The notes: generated by a model not told the origin, from the sequence alone. A DNA stretch of 64,000 bases from Marinisporobacter balticus (GCF_004345705.1 NZ_SLWV01000002.1:186001-250000), one strand, 5' to 3'; shown: positions 1 to 9,083, counted from the first letter of the stretch. A program made the numbers and translations.

Positions 1-148
1 GCCCAACTATTTCCATATCCGCTAAGATATTATAAAATTCTTCCATTTCAGTAGCTTCTATTTCAAATACATTAGCAAGTTCCATATCTGTCATAGGACT
101 ATATGCCTGTTCTCTCATAAATTCAAGTATACGCTCTTTTATAATCAA
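1..148 (-). CDS. rnr: Ribonuclease R, N-terminal fragment (gene runs off the window)
   Basis: The first 49 codons of a minus-strand gene are visible, starting at a TTG (146-148) with GGAGG seven bases upstream. The peptide reads as a small winged-helix-like segment (IKERILEFMREQ, then a PMTDMELANVF stretch), as found at the start of RNase R, the 3'-5' exoribonuclease that degrades structured RNA. Clostridial rnr commonly lies downstream of eno and secG, which is where this is. The catalytic RNB domain is outside the window, so the call rests on the N-terminus and on gene order. Confidence 0.72.
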   Translation of the reverse strand, partial: MIIKERILEFMREQAYSPMTDMELANVFEIEATEMEEFYNILADMEIVG

Positions 149-238
149 TATAATTCCTCCAATCATTTATTCGCTTATTATTATTTTACCCATAATGATA
201 AATTTTAAAACGATACATTTTTCAAGTAAACGATTGCT

Positions 239-556
239 TTATTTAAACCAAATCCAATAGGCTAATATACAAGTTACACCTATGTTGATCATGTAAAAAA
301 TGGGAATGCCAATATAAAAAGTTTTATGCTGTGTTTTATGCCGAAACACACTCATTCCCATCATGACTCCTGCTGCGCCACCCACGCATGCAGTAATAAA
401 AAATGTTTTTTCCTGGATTCTCCATTTTTCCTTTTTTGCCTTGTATTTATCAATCCCTGTAAGACAAAAACCATATAAATTAATAATCAATACATATAAT
501 AAAAAATAAAATTCTTTCATTTTGAATATGGTATCTGATATTATATATATTTTCAT
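239..556 (-). CDS. DUF1294 small membrane protein
   Basis: A 105-residue protein with hydrophobic segments near residues 16-33 and 80-103. Between them is the DUF1294 signature: a DKYKAKK stretch, RIQE, a glycine-rich GGAAGVMMGM segment and FRHKTQHKTF. The family is of unknown biochemical function and is sometimes fused to nucleic-acid-binding domains; this one stands alone. A GGGGG run sits about seven bases before the ATG at 556. An internal Met at residue 13 would give a more typical N-terminus but has no ribosome binding site. It lies between the YkuS-like gene and rnr. Confidence 0.75.
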   Translation of the reverse strand: MKIYIISDTIFKMKEFYFLLYVLIINLYGFCLTGIDKYKAKKEKWRIQEKTFFITACVGGAAGVMMGMSVFRHKTQHKTFYIGIPIFYMINIGVTCILAYWIWFK

Positions 557-584
557 TCTATTTCCCCCATTCTAAATAATAATA

Positions 585-612
585 AGTCATCTGTATTATA
601 TCACAGATGACT
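585..612 (-). terminator. Hairpin after the YkuS-like gene
   Basis: A perfect 10-bp inverted repeat (AGTCATCTGT, 8-base loop, ACAGATGACT) lies just downstream of the YkuS-like gene. The following minus-strand sequence is T-rich (TTATTATTATTTA) but not a clean T run, so termination may be partial. Confidence 0.55.
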
Positions 613-619
613 CATTATT

Positions 620-859
620 TTAAATTTCTTTGATTTTTTCAACAATCTGATCAATATTGTGCTCAGCTGCATTAATTCTTAGAATTTGATCATTACTTGT
701 CATATTTTTAAATCCTTCATTTATCATTTGATCATAATAAACAAGTGCATCTAACCCCTTGTTGTTTTCTTGTAGATCTGTAACATCAAATCCTTGTTGA
801 ATCAATTCTTGTGCAATTTCATTTAACGGACGTGCCACACCTACTACTTTCCTTTTCAA
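620..859 (-). CDS. YkuS-like (UPF0180) small protein
   Basis: A 79-residue soluble protein. It begins with a short beta segment (KRKVVGVARPL), followed by a helix (NEIAQELIQQGF) and VTDL. This resembles UPF0180/YkuS proteins, in which a predicted alpha/beta fold starts with a similar SLxxVxxALxxxGY pattern. Function is unknown in the family. AGGTG precedes the ATG. A strong terminator separates it from hppA upstream, and a hairpin follows it. The match is by overall pattern only, so the family call is moderate. Confidence 0.6.
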   Translation of the reverse strand: MKRKVVGVARPLNEIAQELIQQGFDVTDLQENNKGLDALVYYDQMINEGFKNMTSNDQILRINAAEHNIDQIVEKIKEI

Positions 860-920
860 TAAATCACCTCCAAAATATAATTATATTTTGCTTCCTGATC
901 ACTTTTTTATGCCTTAATCT

Positions 921-959
921 AAAAAAAGATTCTATCTTGTAATCAAGATAGAATCTTTT
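921..959 (-). terminator. Rho-independent terminator after hppA
   Basis: A perfect 16-bp stem (AAAAGATTCTATCTTG, 4-base loop, reverse complement) at 924-959 is followed on the minus strand by seven T residues (927-921). It starts nine bases past the hppA stop, so it ends that transcript. Confidence 0.92.
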
Positions 960-967
960 AAATGCTA

Positions 968-2974
968 TTAAAATAATTTACCGAATAAACCTAATCCGTC
1001 AGCAAATTTTAAAAACAATGGTGCAAATACAAGTGAAACGATTGTCATAAGTTTGATTAAGATATTAATAGATGGACCAGATGTATCTTTGAATGGATCC
1101 CCTACGGTATCTCCAACTACAGCAGCCCTATGTGCTTCACTACCTTTTCCGCCATGTTTTCCACCTTCAACATATTTTTTTGCGTTATCCCAAGCACCAC
1201 CTGCGTTTGCCATCATGATCGCCATAAGTACCCCTGAAACAAGTGCGCCAGCAAGTAATCCACCTAATGCTTCTGTTCCAAGTAATATACCTGTTGCAAC
1301 TGGTGCTACAACTGCCATAATTCCTGGAATAAGCATTTCTTTTAAAGCTGCTCCAGTACTGATATCTACACATCTTGCATAATCGGGTTTTCCTTTACCT
1401 TCCATAATTCCTGGAATTTCTCTAAATTGTCTTCTTACTTCTTCAATCATTTGGAAAGCTGCCTTACCAACTGATTCCATAGTCATAGCCGAGAATAAGA
1501 ATGGAAGCATTCCTCCTATTAACAAACCAACTACTACTAATGGATTTAACACGTCTATTGCTTTTAATCCAACTACTTGTGAATAAGAAGCAAATAGTGC
1601 TAATGCTGTTAATGCTGCTGAACCAATAGCAAATCCTTTACCCATAGCTGCTGTTGTATTTCCAACTGCATCTAGTTTGTCAGTGATTTCTCTTACTTCT
1701 CCTGGCAGTCCAGCCATTTCTGCAATACCACCAGCATTATCTGCGATTGGACCATAAGCATCTACTGCCACAGTAATACCTGCCGTAGATAACATTCCTA
1801 CAGCTGACAATGAAATACCATATAATCCAAAAAATTTATAGGATACTAAAATACCAACAGATATAAGCAATAATGGCCAAGCCGTTGAGTACATACCTAC
1901 TGCTAAACCACTGATGATTGTTGTAGCCGGACCTGTTTCTGATTGTTGTGCAATCTTCTGAACAGAAGCATAATCTGCTGAAGTATAGACTTCTGTTATT
2001 TTACCAATTGCTATTCCTACAATTAAACCAGCTGTAATTGCCCCAAATGCATTTAAGTTACCAAAGAACATTCTACTTAAGAAAAATGCGCCTACTATTA
2101 CGATTATACCACTTGCATAAGTTCCTTTTTCTAGCGCTGCTGCCGGATTTGTATTTTCTCCACCTCGAACAAACATTGTACCAATAATAGATGCAACAAT
2201 CCCTAATGCTGCTAATGCTAATGGAAATACCGCTCCACTTGTTGGATCAATGTTTTCAATAACCAACCCTAAAGTAATCGCTGATATAATAGAACCAACA
2301 TAAGATTCAAAAAGGTCAGCACCCATACCTGCAACGTCTCCAACATTATCTCCAACGTTATCAGCAATAACTGCTGGATTTCTTGGATCATCTTCTGGTA
2401 TACCTGCTTCTACTTTACCAACAAGGTCAGCACCTACGTCAGCAGCTTTTGTATATATACCCCCACCAACACGTCCAAATAATGCAATAGATGATGCCCC
2501 TAAACCAAATCCAGTGATAATTTCTGGTTTTCCAATAAGATAATATAATGTTCCAACACCTATAATACCTAACCCGACAACGCACATTCCCATAACCGCG
2601 CCACCATTGAAAGCTACACCTAATGCTTTATTCATTCCGCCGTCTCTTGCTGCACTAGCAGTTCTAACATTTGCTTTTGTAGCAACTTGCATTCCAAAGA
2701 ATCCAGCTAATGCAGAGAAAAATGCTCCTATTAAGAAACATACTGCTGTCATTAGATTGATACCAAATGTTAACACACAAAACAATACAACAACAAAAAC
2801 AGCAAGAGATTTATATTCTCTTGTTAAAAAAGCCATGGATCCTTCATGAATATATGTAGAGATTTCTTTCATTCTATCTGTCCCTACACTAACTTTATTG
2901 ATTTTTACAGATAACGTATATGCAAAAATCAACGCAATTACACCTATAACAGGTGCAAGTATTTGAAAATTCAT
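968..2974 (-). CDS. hppA: Membrane-bound ion-translocating pyrophosphatase, K+-dependent type
   Basis: A 668-residue polytopic membrane protein that couples PPi hydrolysis to H+ or Na+ export. The family catalytic signature is at about residues 179-223 (DVGADLVGKVEAG, then DDPRNPAVIADNVGDNVGD), with further Asp-rich active-site segments near 404-412 and in the C-terminal third (GDTVGDPFKDT). The segment GNTTAAMGKG near residue 438 has Ala (about 442) where K+-independent enzymes carry Lys, so K+ dependence is expected. The transported ion cannot be decided by eye. AGGAGG precedes the ATG. The gene sits between secG and the YkuS-like gene; the enzyme would recover energy from biosynthetic PPi in an anaerobe. 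Confidence 0.96.
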   Translation of the reverse strand: MNFQILAPVIGVIALIFAYTLSVKINKVSVGTDRMKEISTYIHEGSMAFLTREYKSLAVFVVVLFCVLTFGINLMTAVCFLIGAFFSALAGFFGMQVATKANVRTASAARDGGMNKALGVAFNGGAVMGMCVVGLGIIGVGTLYYLIGKPEIITGFGLGASSIALFGRVGGGIYTKAADVGADLVGKVEAGIPEDDPRNPAVIADNVGDNVGDVAGMGADLFESYVGSIISAITLGLVIENIDPTSGAVFPLALAALGIVASIIGTMFVRGGENTNPAAALEKGTYASGIIVIVGAFFLSRMFFGNLNAFGAITAGLIVGIAIGKITEVYTSADYASVQKIAQQSETGPATTIISGLAVGMYSTAWPLLLISVGILVSYKFFGLYGISLSAVGMLSTAGITVAVDAYGPIADNAGGIAEMAGLPGEVREITDKLDAVGNTTAAMGKGFAIGSAALTALALFASYSQVVGLKAIDVLNPLVVVGLLIGGMLPFLFSAMTMESVGKAAFQMIEEVRRQFREIPGIMEGKGKPDYARCVDISTGAALKEMLIPGIMAVVAPVATGILLGTEALGGLLAGALVSGVLMAIMMANAGGAWDNAKKYVEGGKHGGKGSEAHRAAVVGDTVGDPFKDTSGPSINILIKLMTIVSLVFAPLFLKFADGLGLFGKLF

Positions 2975-3026
2975 TTGTAATATGCCTCCTCGTTCCCCTA
3001 ATTAATATAGATTTTGTTTGTTAGAT

Positions 3027-3266
3027 TTATTGTTTTTGAATATAGACTAAAACAACAGAAGTAATTATAAAGACAACTGCTCCAACTGTAGTCGCTTTGC
3101 TCAATAAGGTCTCATAGCTTCTTCCTTTATGTTTCCCCATAAGTTGTTCAGCACCACCAGCAATTGAGCCAGATAAGCCTGCACTTTTACCGGATTGTAA
3201 GAGTATGCTTGCGATAAGTATAAGACTCGCAATCACTTGTATAATCATCAAAACTGTTTTTCCCAT
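3027..3266 (-). CDS. secG: Preprotein translocase subunit SecG
   Basis: A 79-residue inner-membrane protein with two transmembrane helices (about residues 5-23 and 57-76). The SecG loop between them includes LLQSGKSAGLSGSIAGGAEQLMGK. SecG joins SecYE to improve protein export. AGGAGGTGG lies upstream of the ATG. It is downstream of eno on the same strand, a usual clostridial order, but a terminator after eno suggests it has its own promoter or depends on read-through. Confidence 0.95.
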   Translation of the reverse strand: MGKTVLMIIQVIASLILIASILLQSGKSAGLSGSIAGGAEQLMGKHKGRSYETLLSKATTVGAVVFIITSVVLVYIQKQ

Positions 3267-3427
3267 ATTTCCACCTCCTCCGTGACTTTAACATACCTAT
3301 TTTAACACAGCTATTTTTTAAAATCAATATATATTACGTTCCCTCGGATCTCTTTAAGATCCCATAGGTATAAAAGATTTCTCAAGAAAAAATAATAAAT
3401 CTTATCTATCTATTCCAAACATAAATA

Positions 3428-3450
3428 AAAGGGTAGAATATTCTACCCCC
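3428..3450 (-). terminator. Terminator after eno
   Basis: GGGTAGAA and TTCTACCC form an 8-bp perfect palindrome-type stem at 3431-3448, followed on the minus strand by TTTTAT. It lies about 35 bases past the eno stop. Confidence 0.75.
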
Positions 3451-3484
3451 TTATTATTTCCATCATTTTCTAAATCTATACGAA

Positions 3485-4777
3485 TTATTTTACGTTGTAA
3501 AAAGCTTTCTTTCCTGCATATTTTGATGTAGCATCAAGTAATTCTTCTATTCTTAATAATTGATTATATTTTGCAATTCTGTCTGTTCTTGATGCAGAAC
3601 CTGTTTTGATTTGACCAGCATTTGTTGCGACAACTAAATCTGCAATCGTTGTATCTTCCGTTTCTCCAGATCTATGGGATACAACAGCAGTATATCCTGC
3701 TCTTTTTGCCATTTCGATCGCATCAAGTGTTTCTGTAATTGTACCAATTTGGTTTAATTTAATTAGTATTGAATTTGCAGTATGGCTTTCAATTCCTTTT
3801 TCTAATCTTTCTGTATTTGTTACAAATAGGTCATCTCCAACAATTTGTATTTTCTTTCCTAACCTATCTGTTAATACTTTCCATCCTTCCCAATCTTCTT
3901 CATCTAATCCATCTTCTATAGAAATAATTGGATATTTGTCTACTAATTTTTCATAGAAATCGACCATTTGCTCAGAAGATTTTACAACACCTTCTCCAGC
4001 TAAGTCATATTTCTTTTCATCTTTATTATATAACTCTGTTGCAGCTACGTCTAACGCTAGCATTACATCTTCCCCTGGAACATATCCTGCATTTTTAATC
4101 GCTTCTATGATTACTTCAAGCGCCTCTTCATTAGACGTTAAGTTTGGTGCAAAACCACCTTCGTCACCAACAGATGTATTCAACCCTTTTTCTTTTAATA
4201 CTTTTTTAAGATTGTGGAATATCTCCGCACCCATTCTGAGTCCTTCTCTAAAGCTTTTTGCGCCCACGGGCATTACCATGAATTCTTGAATATCTACATT
4301 ATTATCCGCATGTTCTCCACCATTTAAAATATTCATCATCGGAACTGGTAAAGTTTTTGCATTTACCCCTCCTAAGTATTGGAATAAAGGCATACCGAGT
4401 GATTCTGCTGCTGCTCTTGCTACAGCCATAGATACACCAAGAATTGCATTTGCTCCAAGTTTCCCCTTGTTTTCTGTTCCATCTAAATCAATCATCGTCA
4501 TGTCTACCCCAACTTGATCAAGTGCATCCATATCAATAATTTCTTCAGCAATCACTTCATTTACATTTTCAACAGCCTGGAGTACACCTTTACCTAAATA
4601 TCTCTCTTTATCTCCATCTCTTAATTCGACTGCCTCAAATGCACCTGTTGAAGCCCCTGATGGTACGATCGCACGACCCATACTTCCATCTTCTAAATGC
4701 ACTTCTACCTCTACTGTAGGATTTCCTCTTGAATCTAATACTTCTCTTGCATAAACATCAACAATTGTTGTTGGCAT
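3485..4777 (-). CDS. eno: Enolase
   Basis: Phosphopyruvate hydratase, which converts 2-phosphoglycerate to phosphoenolpyruvate. From the ATG at 4777 the product is 430 residues, the usual bacterial length. It contains VDVYAREVLDSRGNPTVEVEV, the NGGEHADNN loop, GDDLFVTN, the IKLNQIGT catalytic lysine segment and SHRSGETED. A TTG at 4795 would add six residues, but AGGAG falls eight bases before the ATG at 4777 and inside that extension, so the ATG is preferred. It follows tpiA by 19 bases. Confidence 0.97.
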   Translation of the reverse strand: MPTTIVDVYAREVLDSRGNPTVEVEVHLEDGSMGRAIVPSGASTGAFEAVELRDGDKERYLGKGVLQAVENVNEVIAEEIIDMDALDQVGVDMTMIDLDGTENKGKLGANAILGVSMAVARAAAESLGMPLFQYLGGVNAKTLPVPMMNILNGGEHADNNVDIQEFMVMPVGAKSFREGLRMGAEIFHNLKKVLKEKGLNTSVGDEGGFAPNLTSNEEALEVIIEAIKNAGYVPGEDVMLALDVAATELYNKDEKKYDLAGEGVVKSSEQMVDFYEKLVDKYPIISIEDGLDEEDWEGWKVLTDRLGKKIQIVGDDLFVTNTERLEKGIESHTANSILIKLNQIGTITETLDAIEMAKRAGYTAVVSHRSGETEDTTIADLVVATNAGQIKTGSASRTDRIAKYNQLLRIEELLDATSKYAGKKAFYNVK

Positions 4778-4796
4778 ATGTATTTCTCCTTTCAAT

Positions 4797-5543
4797 TTAA
4801 AAGTTTACTAGTTCTACAAAATCATCCGATTTTAAACTTGCGCCACCTACTAATGCACCATCGATATCTTCTTGATTCATGATTTCTTCTATATTATTCG
4901 GTTTCACACTACCACCATACTGAATGCGTATTTCTGTATAAATATCTTCTCCATATAGTTCTTTAATTACTTCTCTAATTTGGTATATCACTTCATTTGC
5001 TTCCTCAGATGTAGCTGTTTTACCTGTTCCTATTGCCCATATTGGCTCATACGCAATAACAATATCTAAGACTTTTTTACTTTCAATATCTTTAAAAGCT
5101 TTTACTACCTGAGATTTCACAAATGTATTTGTCTCTCCATTTTCTCTTTGCTCTAATGTCTCTCCAACACAGATAATTGGTTTTATTCCATATTTTAAAG
5201 CTGTATGTACTTTTTTATTTACAGTTTCATCGGTTTCATTGAAATATTGTCTTCTTTCAGAGTGTCCAATTACGCAATAATCTACACCTATTTCATTTAG
5301 CATTAAAGGTGATACTTCCCCAGTAAATGCGCCATTTTCTTCCCAGTGCATGTTTTGTGCTGCAATCTTTATATTCGTCCCTTTTGTAGCTTCTTTAACA
5401 GATTGCAATAATGTATATGGCGTACATAATACGACTTCTACATCTGTTCCCTTCACACGGTCTTTAATATTTTCTACAAATTCCACAGCTTCTTTGATTG
5501 TTTTATGCATCTTCCAGTTCCCAGCGATAATAGGTATTCTCAT
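4797..5543 (-). CDS. tpiA: Triose-phosphate isomerase
   Basis: A 248-residue TIM-barrel enzyme that interconverts dihydroxyacetone phosphate and glyceraldehyde 3-phosphate in the cytoplasm. The catalytic residues are visible: Asn9 and Lys11 (GNWKMHK), His94 (IGHSERR) and Glu166 (AYEPIWAIGTG), followed by the mobile lid GTGKTAT and the phosphate-binding GGS and GGA loops near the end. AGGAGGGG precedes the ATG. It lies 17 bases after pgk and just before eno. The usual phosphoglycerate mutase gene is not between them. Confidence 0.97.
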   Translation of the reverse strand: MRIPIIAGNWKMHKTIKEAVEFVENIKDRVKGTDVEVVLCTPYTLLQSVKEATKGTNIKIAAQNMHWEENGAFTGEVSPLMLNEIGVDYCVIGHSERRQYFNETDETVNKKVHTALKYGIKPIICVGETLEQRENGETNTFVKSQVVKAFKDIESKKVLDIVIAYEPIWAIGTGKTATSEEANEVIYQIREVIKELYGEDIYTEIRIQYGGSVKPNNIEEIMNQEDIDGALVGGASLKSDDFVELVNF

Positions 5544-5560
5544 GATACCCCTCCTATAAA

Positions 5561-6751
5561 TTACTTGTCTTCTATCACAGCAATGCCAGGCAGTTCTTTT
5601 CCTTCTAAAAATTCTAAACTTGCGCCTCCACCTGTTGATATATGAGTCATTTTATCAGCAAATCCTAATTGTTCTGCTGCTGCTGCACTGTCTCCACCGC
5701 CAATAATAGTCGTGCCATTACAATTTGCCATAGCTTCTGCAATACCCTTTGTACCTAATGCAAAAGCAGGCATTTCAAATACACCCATAGGTCCATTCCA
5801 TACAATCGTTTTTGCTTCTTTAATTGCTTCACTGAAAATCCCTATACTCTCTTTACCTATGTCTAATCCCATCATATCAACTGGAATATTTTCTACACCT
5901 ACTGTTTTATGAACTGCATCTGCTTTAAATTCTTTTGCTGCAACACAATCCAAAGGCAACAATAATTTTACACCTTTTTCCTCAGCTTTTGCCATTAATT
6001 CTTTTGATAATTCTATTTTATCTACTTCTAACAAAGAGTTTCCAATTTCATATCCTTTTGCTTTTAAAAATGTATACGCCATTCCACCACCAATAATCAA
6101 CGTATCTACTTTTTCCAATAAGTTATTAATTACACCCATCTTATCAGAAACCTTTGCACCTCCTAAAATAGCTACAAAAGGTTTTTCAGGATTACTTAGG
6201 GCTTTTCCCATCACATCAATTTCCTTTTGAATAAGGTATCCTGATACACATGGTAAATAGTCTGCTACACCTGCTGTGGAAGCATGTGCTCTATGCGCAG
6301 TACCGAAAGCATCATTTACAAAAATTTCTGCTAAAGATGCCAATTCTTTTGCAAACGCTGGATTATTTTTTGTTTCTTCTTTTCTAAATCGAACATTCTG
6401 AAGAAGTACAACTTCACCATTTTTCATCTCTGAAACAGCTTTTTTTGCACTTATACCTACCACTTCATTGTCTGATGCAAATGTAACTTCTTTTCCTAAT
6501 AATTCTGCAAGTCTTTTCGCTACTGGCTCTAGGCTATATTTTAGATTTGGATCTCCCTTTGGTCTTCCTAAATGAGACATAAGGATAACTTTCCCTTCAT
6601 TTTCTATAAGATATTTTATTGTCGGAAGTGCACCTTGAATACGAATATCATCTGTAATATTTTTGTTTTCATCCATAGGCACATTAAAATCACAACGTAC
6701 AAGTACCTTTTTGCCCTTCACCCCAATATCTTCAATATTTTTCTTATTCAA
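5561..6751 (-). CDS. pgk: Phosphoglycerate kinase
   Basis: A 396-residue two-domain kinase that transfers phosphate from 1,3-bisphosphoglycerate to ADP. Visible motifs are VLVRCDFNVPMD near residue 16, SHLGRPKG near 60, FVNDAFGTAHRAHAST, LGGAKVSDKMGVI and the C-terminal nucleotide-binding IIGGGDSAAAAEQLG with STGGGASLEFLEG. Translation begins at TTG (6749-6751), with GAGGTGAAAGG just upstream; no ATG is available nearby. A hairpin and a candidate promoter lie between gap and pgk, so pgk-tpiA-eno may be partly uncoupled from cggR-gap. Confidence 0.96.
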   Translation of the reverse strand: MNKKNIEDIGVKGKKVLVRCDFNVPMDENKNITDDIRIQGALPTIKYLIENEGKVILMSHLGRPKGDPNLKYSLEPVAKRLAELLGKEVTFASDNEVVGISAKKAVSEMKNGEVVLLQNVRFRKEETKNNPAFAKELASLAEIFVNDAFGTAHRAHASTAGVADYLPCVSGYLIQKEIDVMGKALSNPEKPFVAILGGAKVSDKMGVINNLLEKVDTLIIGGGMAYTFLKAKGYEIGNSLLEVDKIELSKELMAKAEEKGVKLLLPLDCVAAKEFKADAVHKTVGVENIPVDMMGLDIGKESIGIFSEAIKEAKTIVWNGPMGVFEMPAFALGTKGIAEAMANCNGTTIIGGGDSAAAAEQLGFADKMTHISTGGGASLEFLEGKELPGIAVIEDK

Positions 6752-6795
6752 TATCCTTTCACCTCTAATCTTTTAATTGTCTGTTTCTATTATTA

Positions 6796-6824
6796 TATGT
6801 AACATACTATTTCATCTTCGTCAA
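6796..6824 (-). promoter_or_regulatory. Candidate promoter for pgk-tpiA-eno
   Basis: On the minus strand TTGACG (6824-6819) and TACATA (6801-6796) are separated by 17 bases, between the gap hairpin and pgk. The -35 is near consensus and the -10 is moderate. A TATAAT-like element lies four bases further on. Confidence 0.45.
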
Positions 6825-6849
6825 TATTTTATACCATATCATTTAAAAT

Positions 6850-6879
6850 ATAGGGTTCAATCTTATGATTAAACCCTAT
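6850..6879 (-). terminator. Hairpin between gap and pgk
   Basis: ATAGGGTT and AACCCTAT flank an imperfect inner stem (AATC and GATT around a 4-base loop) 14 bases past gap. The minus-strand sequence after it is ATTTTAAAT, a weak T run, so it is either a partial terminator or an mRNA-stabilising element. Confidence 0.6.
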
Positions 6880-6892
6880 CTATTTATTGTTT

Positions 6893-7906
6893 TTATAATC
6901 CTTTGCCGATGATATAACTTACTAAATCAATCACTCTATTTGAATATCCCCATTCATTGTCATACCATGAAACAATTTTTACCATATTTCCACCCAATGC
7001 CATTGTTGATAATCCATCTACAATAGAAGATCTTGGATCTTTTTTATAATCTATAGATACCAAAGGCTCATCACTATATCCTAAAATTCCTTTCAATTTT
7101 CCTTCAGCCGCCTCTTTAAATGCTTTATTCAATTCTTCTGCGCTTGTTTCTTTTTCTAATTCACATACTAAATCTACTACTGAAACTGTTGGTGTAGGTA
7201 CACGCATTGCCATACCATTTAATTTCCCTTTTAATTGTGGTAATACTAATGCAACTGCTACTGCTGCACCTGTAGTTGTTGGAATAATGGCTTCCGCTGC
7301 AGCTCTTGCTCTTCTTAGATCGCTATGTGGTGCATCTAGTATCTTTTGGTCATTTGTGTAAGAATGAACGGTTGTCATTAATCCTCTTTTAATACCAAAT
7401 TTTTCGTCAACGATTTTTGCAAAAGGTGCTAAACAGTTTGTAGTACAAGAAGCATTTGAAATGATATGATGATTTGTGGGATCATATTCTTTCTCATTTA
7501 CACCTAATACAATTGTAATATCTTCATTTTTTGCTGGTGCAGAAATAATTACTTTCTTTGCGCCTGCTTTAATATGTTTCATTGTGGATTCTTTATCTCT
7601 AAAGAATCCTGTAGATTCAATGACAATTGCTACACCCAATTCTTTCCATGGAATATTTTCTGGATCTCTCTCTGCATATATTTTGATTTCTTTACCATTT
7701 ACAATCATTGCATCTTCTTTTACTTCTACTGTCCCATCAAACTTTCCAAAACAGCTATCATATTTTAATAGATGTGCTAGAGTTTTTGCATCTGTTAAAT
7801 CATTGATTGCAACAATTTCAAAGTCATTACCTGATTTTTCCATAGCTACCTTAAATGCATTTCTTCCTATTCTTCCAAATCCATTAATCCCCACTTTGAT
7901 ACTCAT
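6893..7906 (-). CDS. gap: Glyceraldehyde-3-phosphate dehydrogenase, NAD-type
   Basis: A 337-residue glycolytic enzyme that oxidises glyceraldehyde 3-phosphate to 1,3-bisphosphoglycerate. The Rossmann start GINGFGRIGRNAF is at residues 7-19, Asp36 in INDLTD favours NAD+, the catalytic Cys154 lies in SNASCTTNC and His181 in TTVHSYTNDQ. The C-terminal WYDNEWGYSNRVIDL is typical. GGGAGG precedes the ATG. The gene lies 26 bases after cggR and so is probably controlled by the CggR operator upstream. Confidence 0.97.
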   Translation of the reverse strand: MSIKVGINGFGRIGRNAFKVAMEKSGNDFEIVAINDLTDAKTLAHLLKYDSCFGKFDGTVEVKEDAMIVNGKEIKIYAERDPENIPWKELGVAIVIESTGFFRDKESTMKHIKAGAKKVIISAPAKNEDITIVLGVNEKEYDPTNHHIISNASCTTNCLAPFAKIVDEKFGIKRGLMTTVHSYTNDQKILDAPHSDLRRARAAAEAIIPTTTGAAVAVALVLPQLKGKLNGMAMRVPTPTVSVVDLVCELEKETSAEELNKAFKEAAEGKLKGILGYSDEPLVSIDYKKDPRSSIVDGLSTMALGGNMVKIVSWYDNEWGYSNRVIDLVSYIIGKGL

Positions 7907-7932
7907 GTAAATTCCTCCCTGTTATATGTATT

Positions 7933-8982
7933 TTATTTTAATATTTCTGTTGCTAAGCCTTCATCAATCACTAGTGTAAGATGTTTATTTAATCTACTTA
8001 TTGCAATAACAGCTTCGGCTTTTTCTATACCAGCAGCTGCACCAATAATATGCTGTAACTCTTTATAATGGTTCAAACTCACACCAACCGTATTTACTTC
8101 TTGTATAATTTCACCGTCTTTATTAAAATAATATCCAAACGCTTCTGCAACGGCACCTTGTCTTTTTAAATTTGTCATCATTTCTTCATTTAACCTTCGT
8201 CTCATTGCCATCTTGTCAGCTCTTCCCATACCAAAAACAAGAATGCCAATTTTTTGAATATAATCTACTACCTCTTTTATATTTGGATCTTCTGATAAGC
8301 TTTTAAGCAATTCCTTTGATATGTTATCAGGCATATGTAGGAGTTTATATGAACCCTTAAGTTTTTTAGCCATCTTTGCAGCAATGGTATTTGCTTGTTT
8401 TTCAACATTCTTTCCTAGCCCACCCCTAGCTGGAATAACTGTGGCATTCGATAACGCCACTTCTTCATTTTTCATTTCATCAGCAATCATGGCCATTGTT
8501 TGCCCACCCGTAATCCCTATAACTGTATCTTCTTTTAACAGAGTCTTAAGATAAATAGCTGTAATACGGCCAATTTCTCTTAAAACAAGGGGGTCCTCAT
8601 CATAAAAGCCAGGAACAACCATCACTTTCTTAATTTTCAGCTTATTTGCAACCGCTTCTTCAATATGGTATAAACCTTTAAATCTATGTATATAACCTCT
8701 TAGTACTTCTAAAGTAGTGTATCCAAGTTTTGTAACATTCATTCCTTCAGCTTTAATGTCAATAAAACCTTGTTCCTTTAAAATATTTACTTCGTTACGA
8801 ACAATTCTTTCTCCAATTTCCATGACACTTGCTAAATTTCTCCTGCCTATTGGCTGATTATAGTAAATCAATCGCAACATATTTTGTCTGTTTATGAGCG
8901 TATCTATCAATTCTGGGACAATTTTTTTCTGAATTTCAATCAATTCATCTATTTCATATTCTTCGTTTTTCTCCATATTCAT
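7933..8982 (-). CDS. cggR: Central glycolytic genes regulator CggR (SorC/DeoR family)
   Basis: A transcriptional repressor of about 349 residues. An N-terminal helix-turn-helix (QPIGRRNLASVMEIGERIVRNEV and the following helix) precedes a SorC-type sugar-phosphate-binding domain (GITGGQTMAMIADEM, IPARGGLG, VFGMGRADKMAMRR). In the family, fructose-1,6-bisphosphate relieves DNA binding. Three starts are possible: TTG 8997, ATG 8982 and ATG 8976. AGAGGTGAG lies right before ATG 8982 and about ten bases before 8976, so these two are favoured. It is the first gene of the gap unit and follows a matching operator. Confidence 0.93.
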   Translation of the reverse strand: MNMEKNEEYEIDELIEIQKKIVPELIDTLINRQNMLRLIYYNQPIGRRNLASVMEIGERIVRNEVNILKEQGFIDIKAEGMNVTKLGYTTLEVLRGYIHRFKGLYHIEEAVANKLKIKKVMVVPGFYDEDPLVLREIGRITAIYLKTLLKEDTVIGITGGQTMAMIADEMKNEEVALSNATVIPARGGLGKNVEKQANTIAAKMAKKLKGSYKLLHMPDNISKELLKSLSEDPNIKEVVDYIQKIGILVFGMGRADKMAMRRRLNEEMMTNLKRQGAVAEAFGYYFNKDGEIIQEVNTVGVSLNHYKELQHIIGAAAGIEKAEAVIAISRLNKHLTLVIDEGLATEILK

Positions 8983-9018
8983 CTCACCTCTTTGCAATGA
9001 CTGCCATATTTTTACTCA

Positions 9019-9058
9019 TTGGGACTTAAAACGTCCCCGCAGTTTTTTTTTGTCCCAT
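9019..9058 (-). promoter_or_regulatory. CggR operator
   Basis: The minus strand reads TGGGAC, an A-rich spacer ending CTGC, then GGGGACGTTTTAAGTCCCA. The GGGACGTTTTAAGTCCC half closely resembles the B. subtilis gapA operator as I recall it (GGGACGTTTTATGTCC). The two GGGAC-bearing blocks are in the same orientation, and the site lies downstream of the -10 element, as in the known roadblock-type operator. Confidence 0.8.
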
Positions 9059-9083
9059 TCAATGTAAAAAAATATCTATCCAT

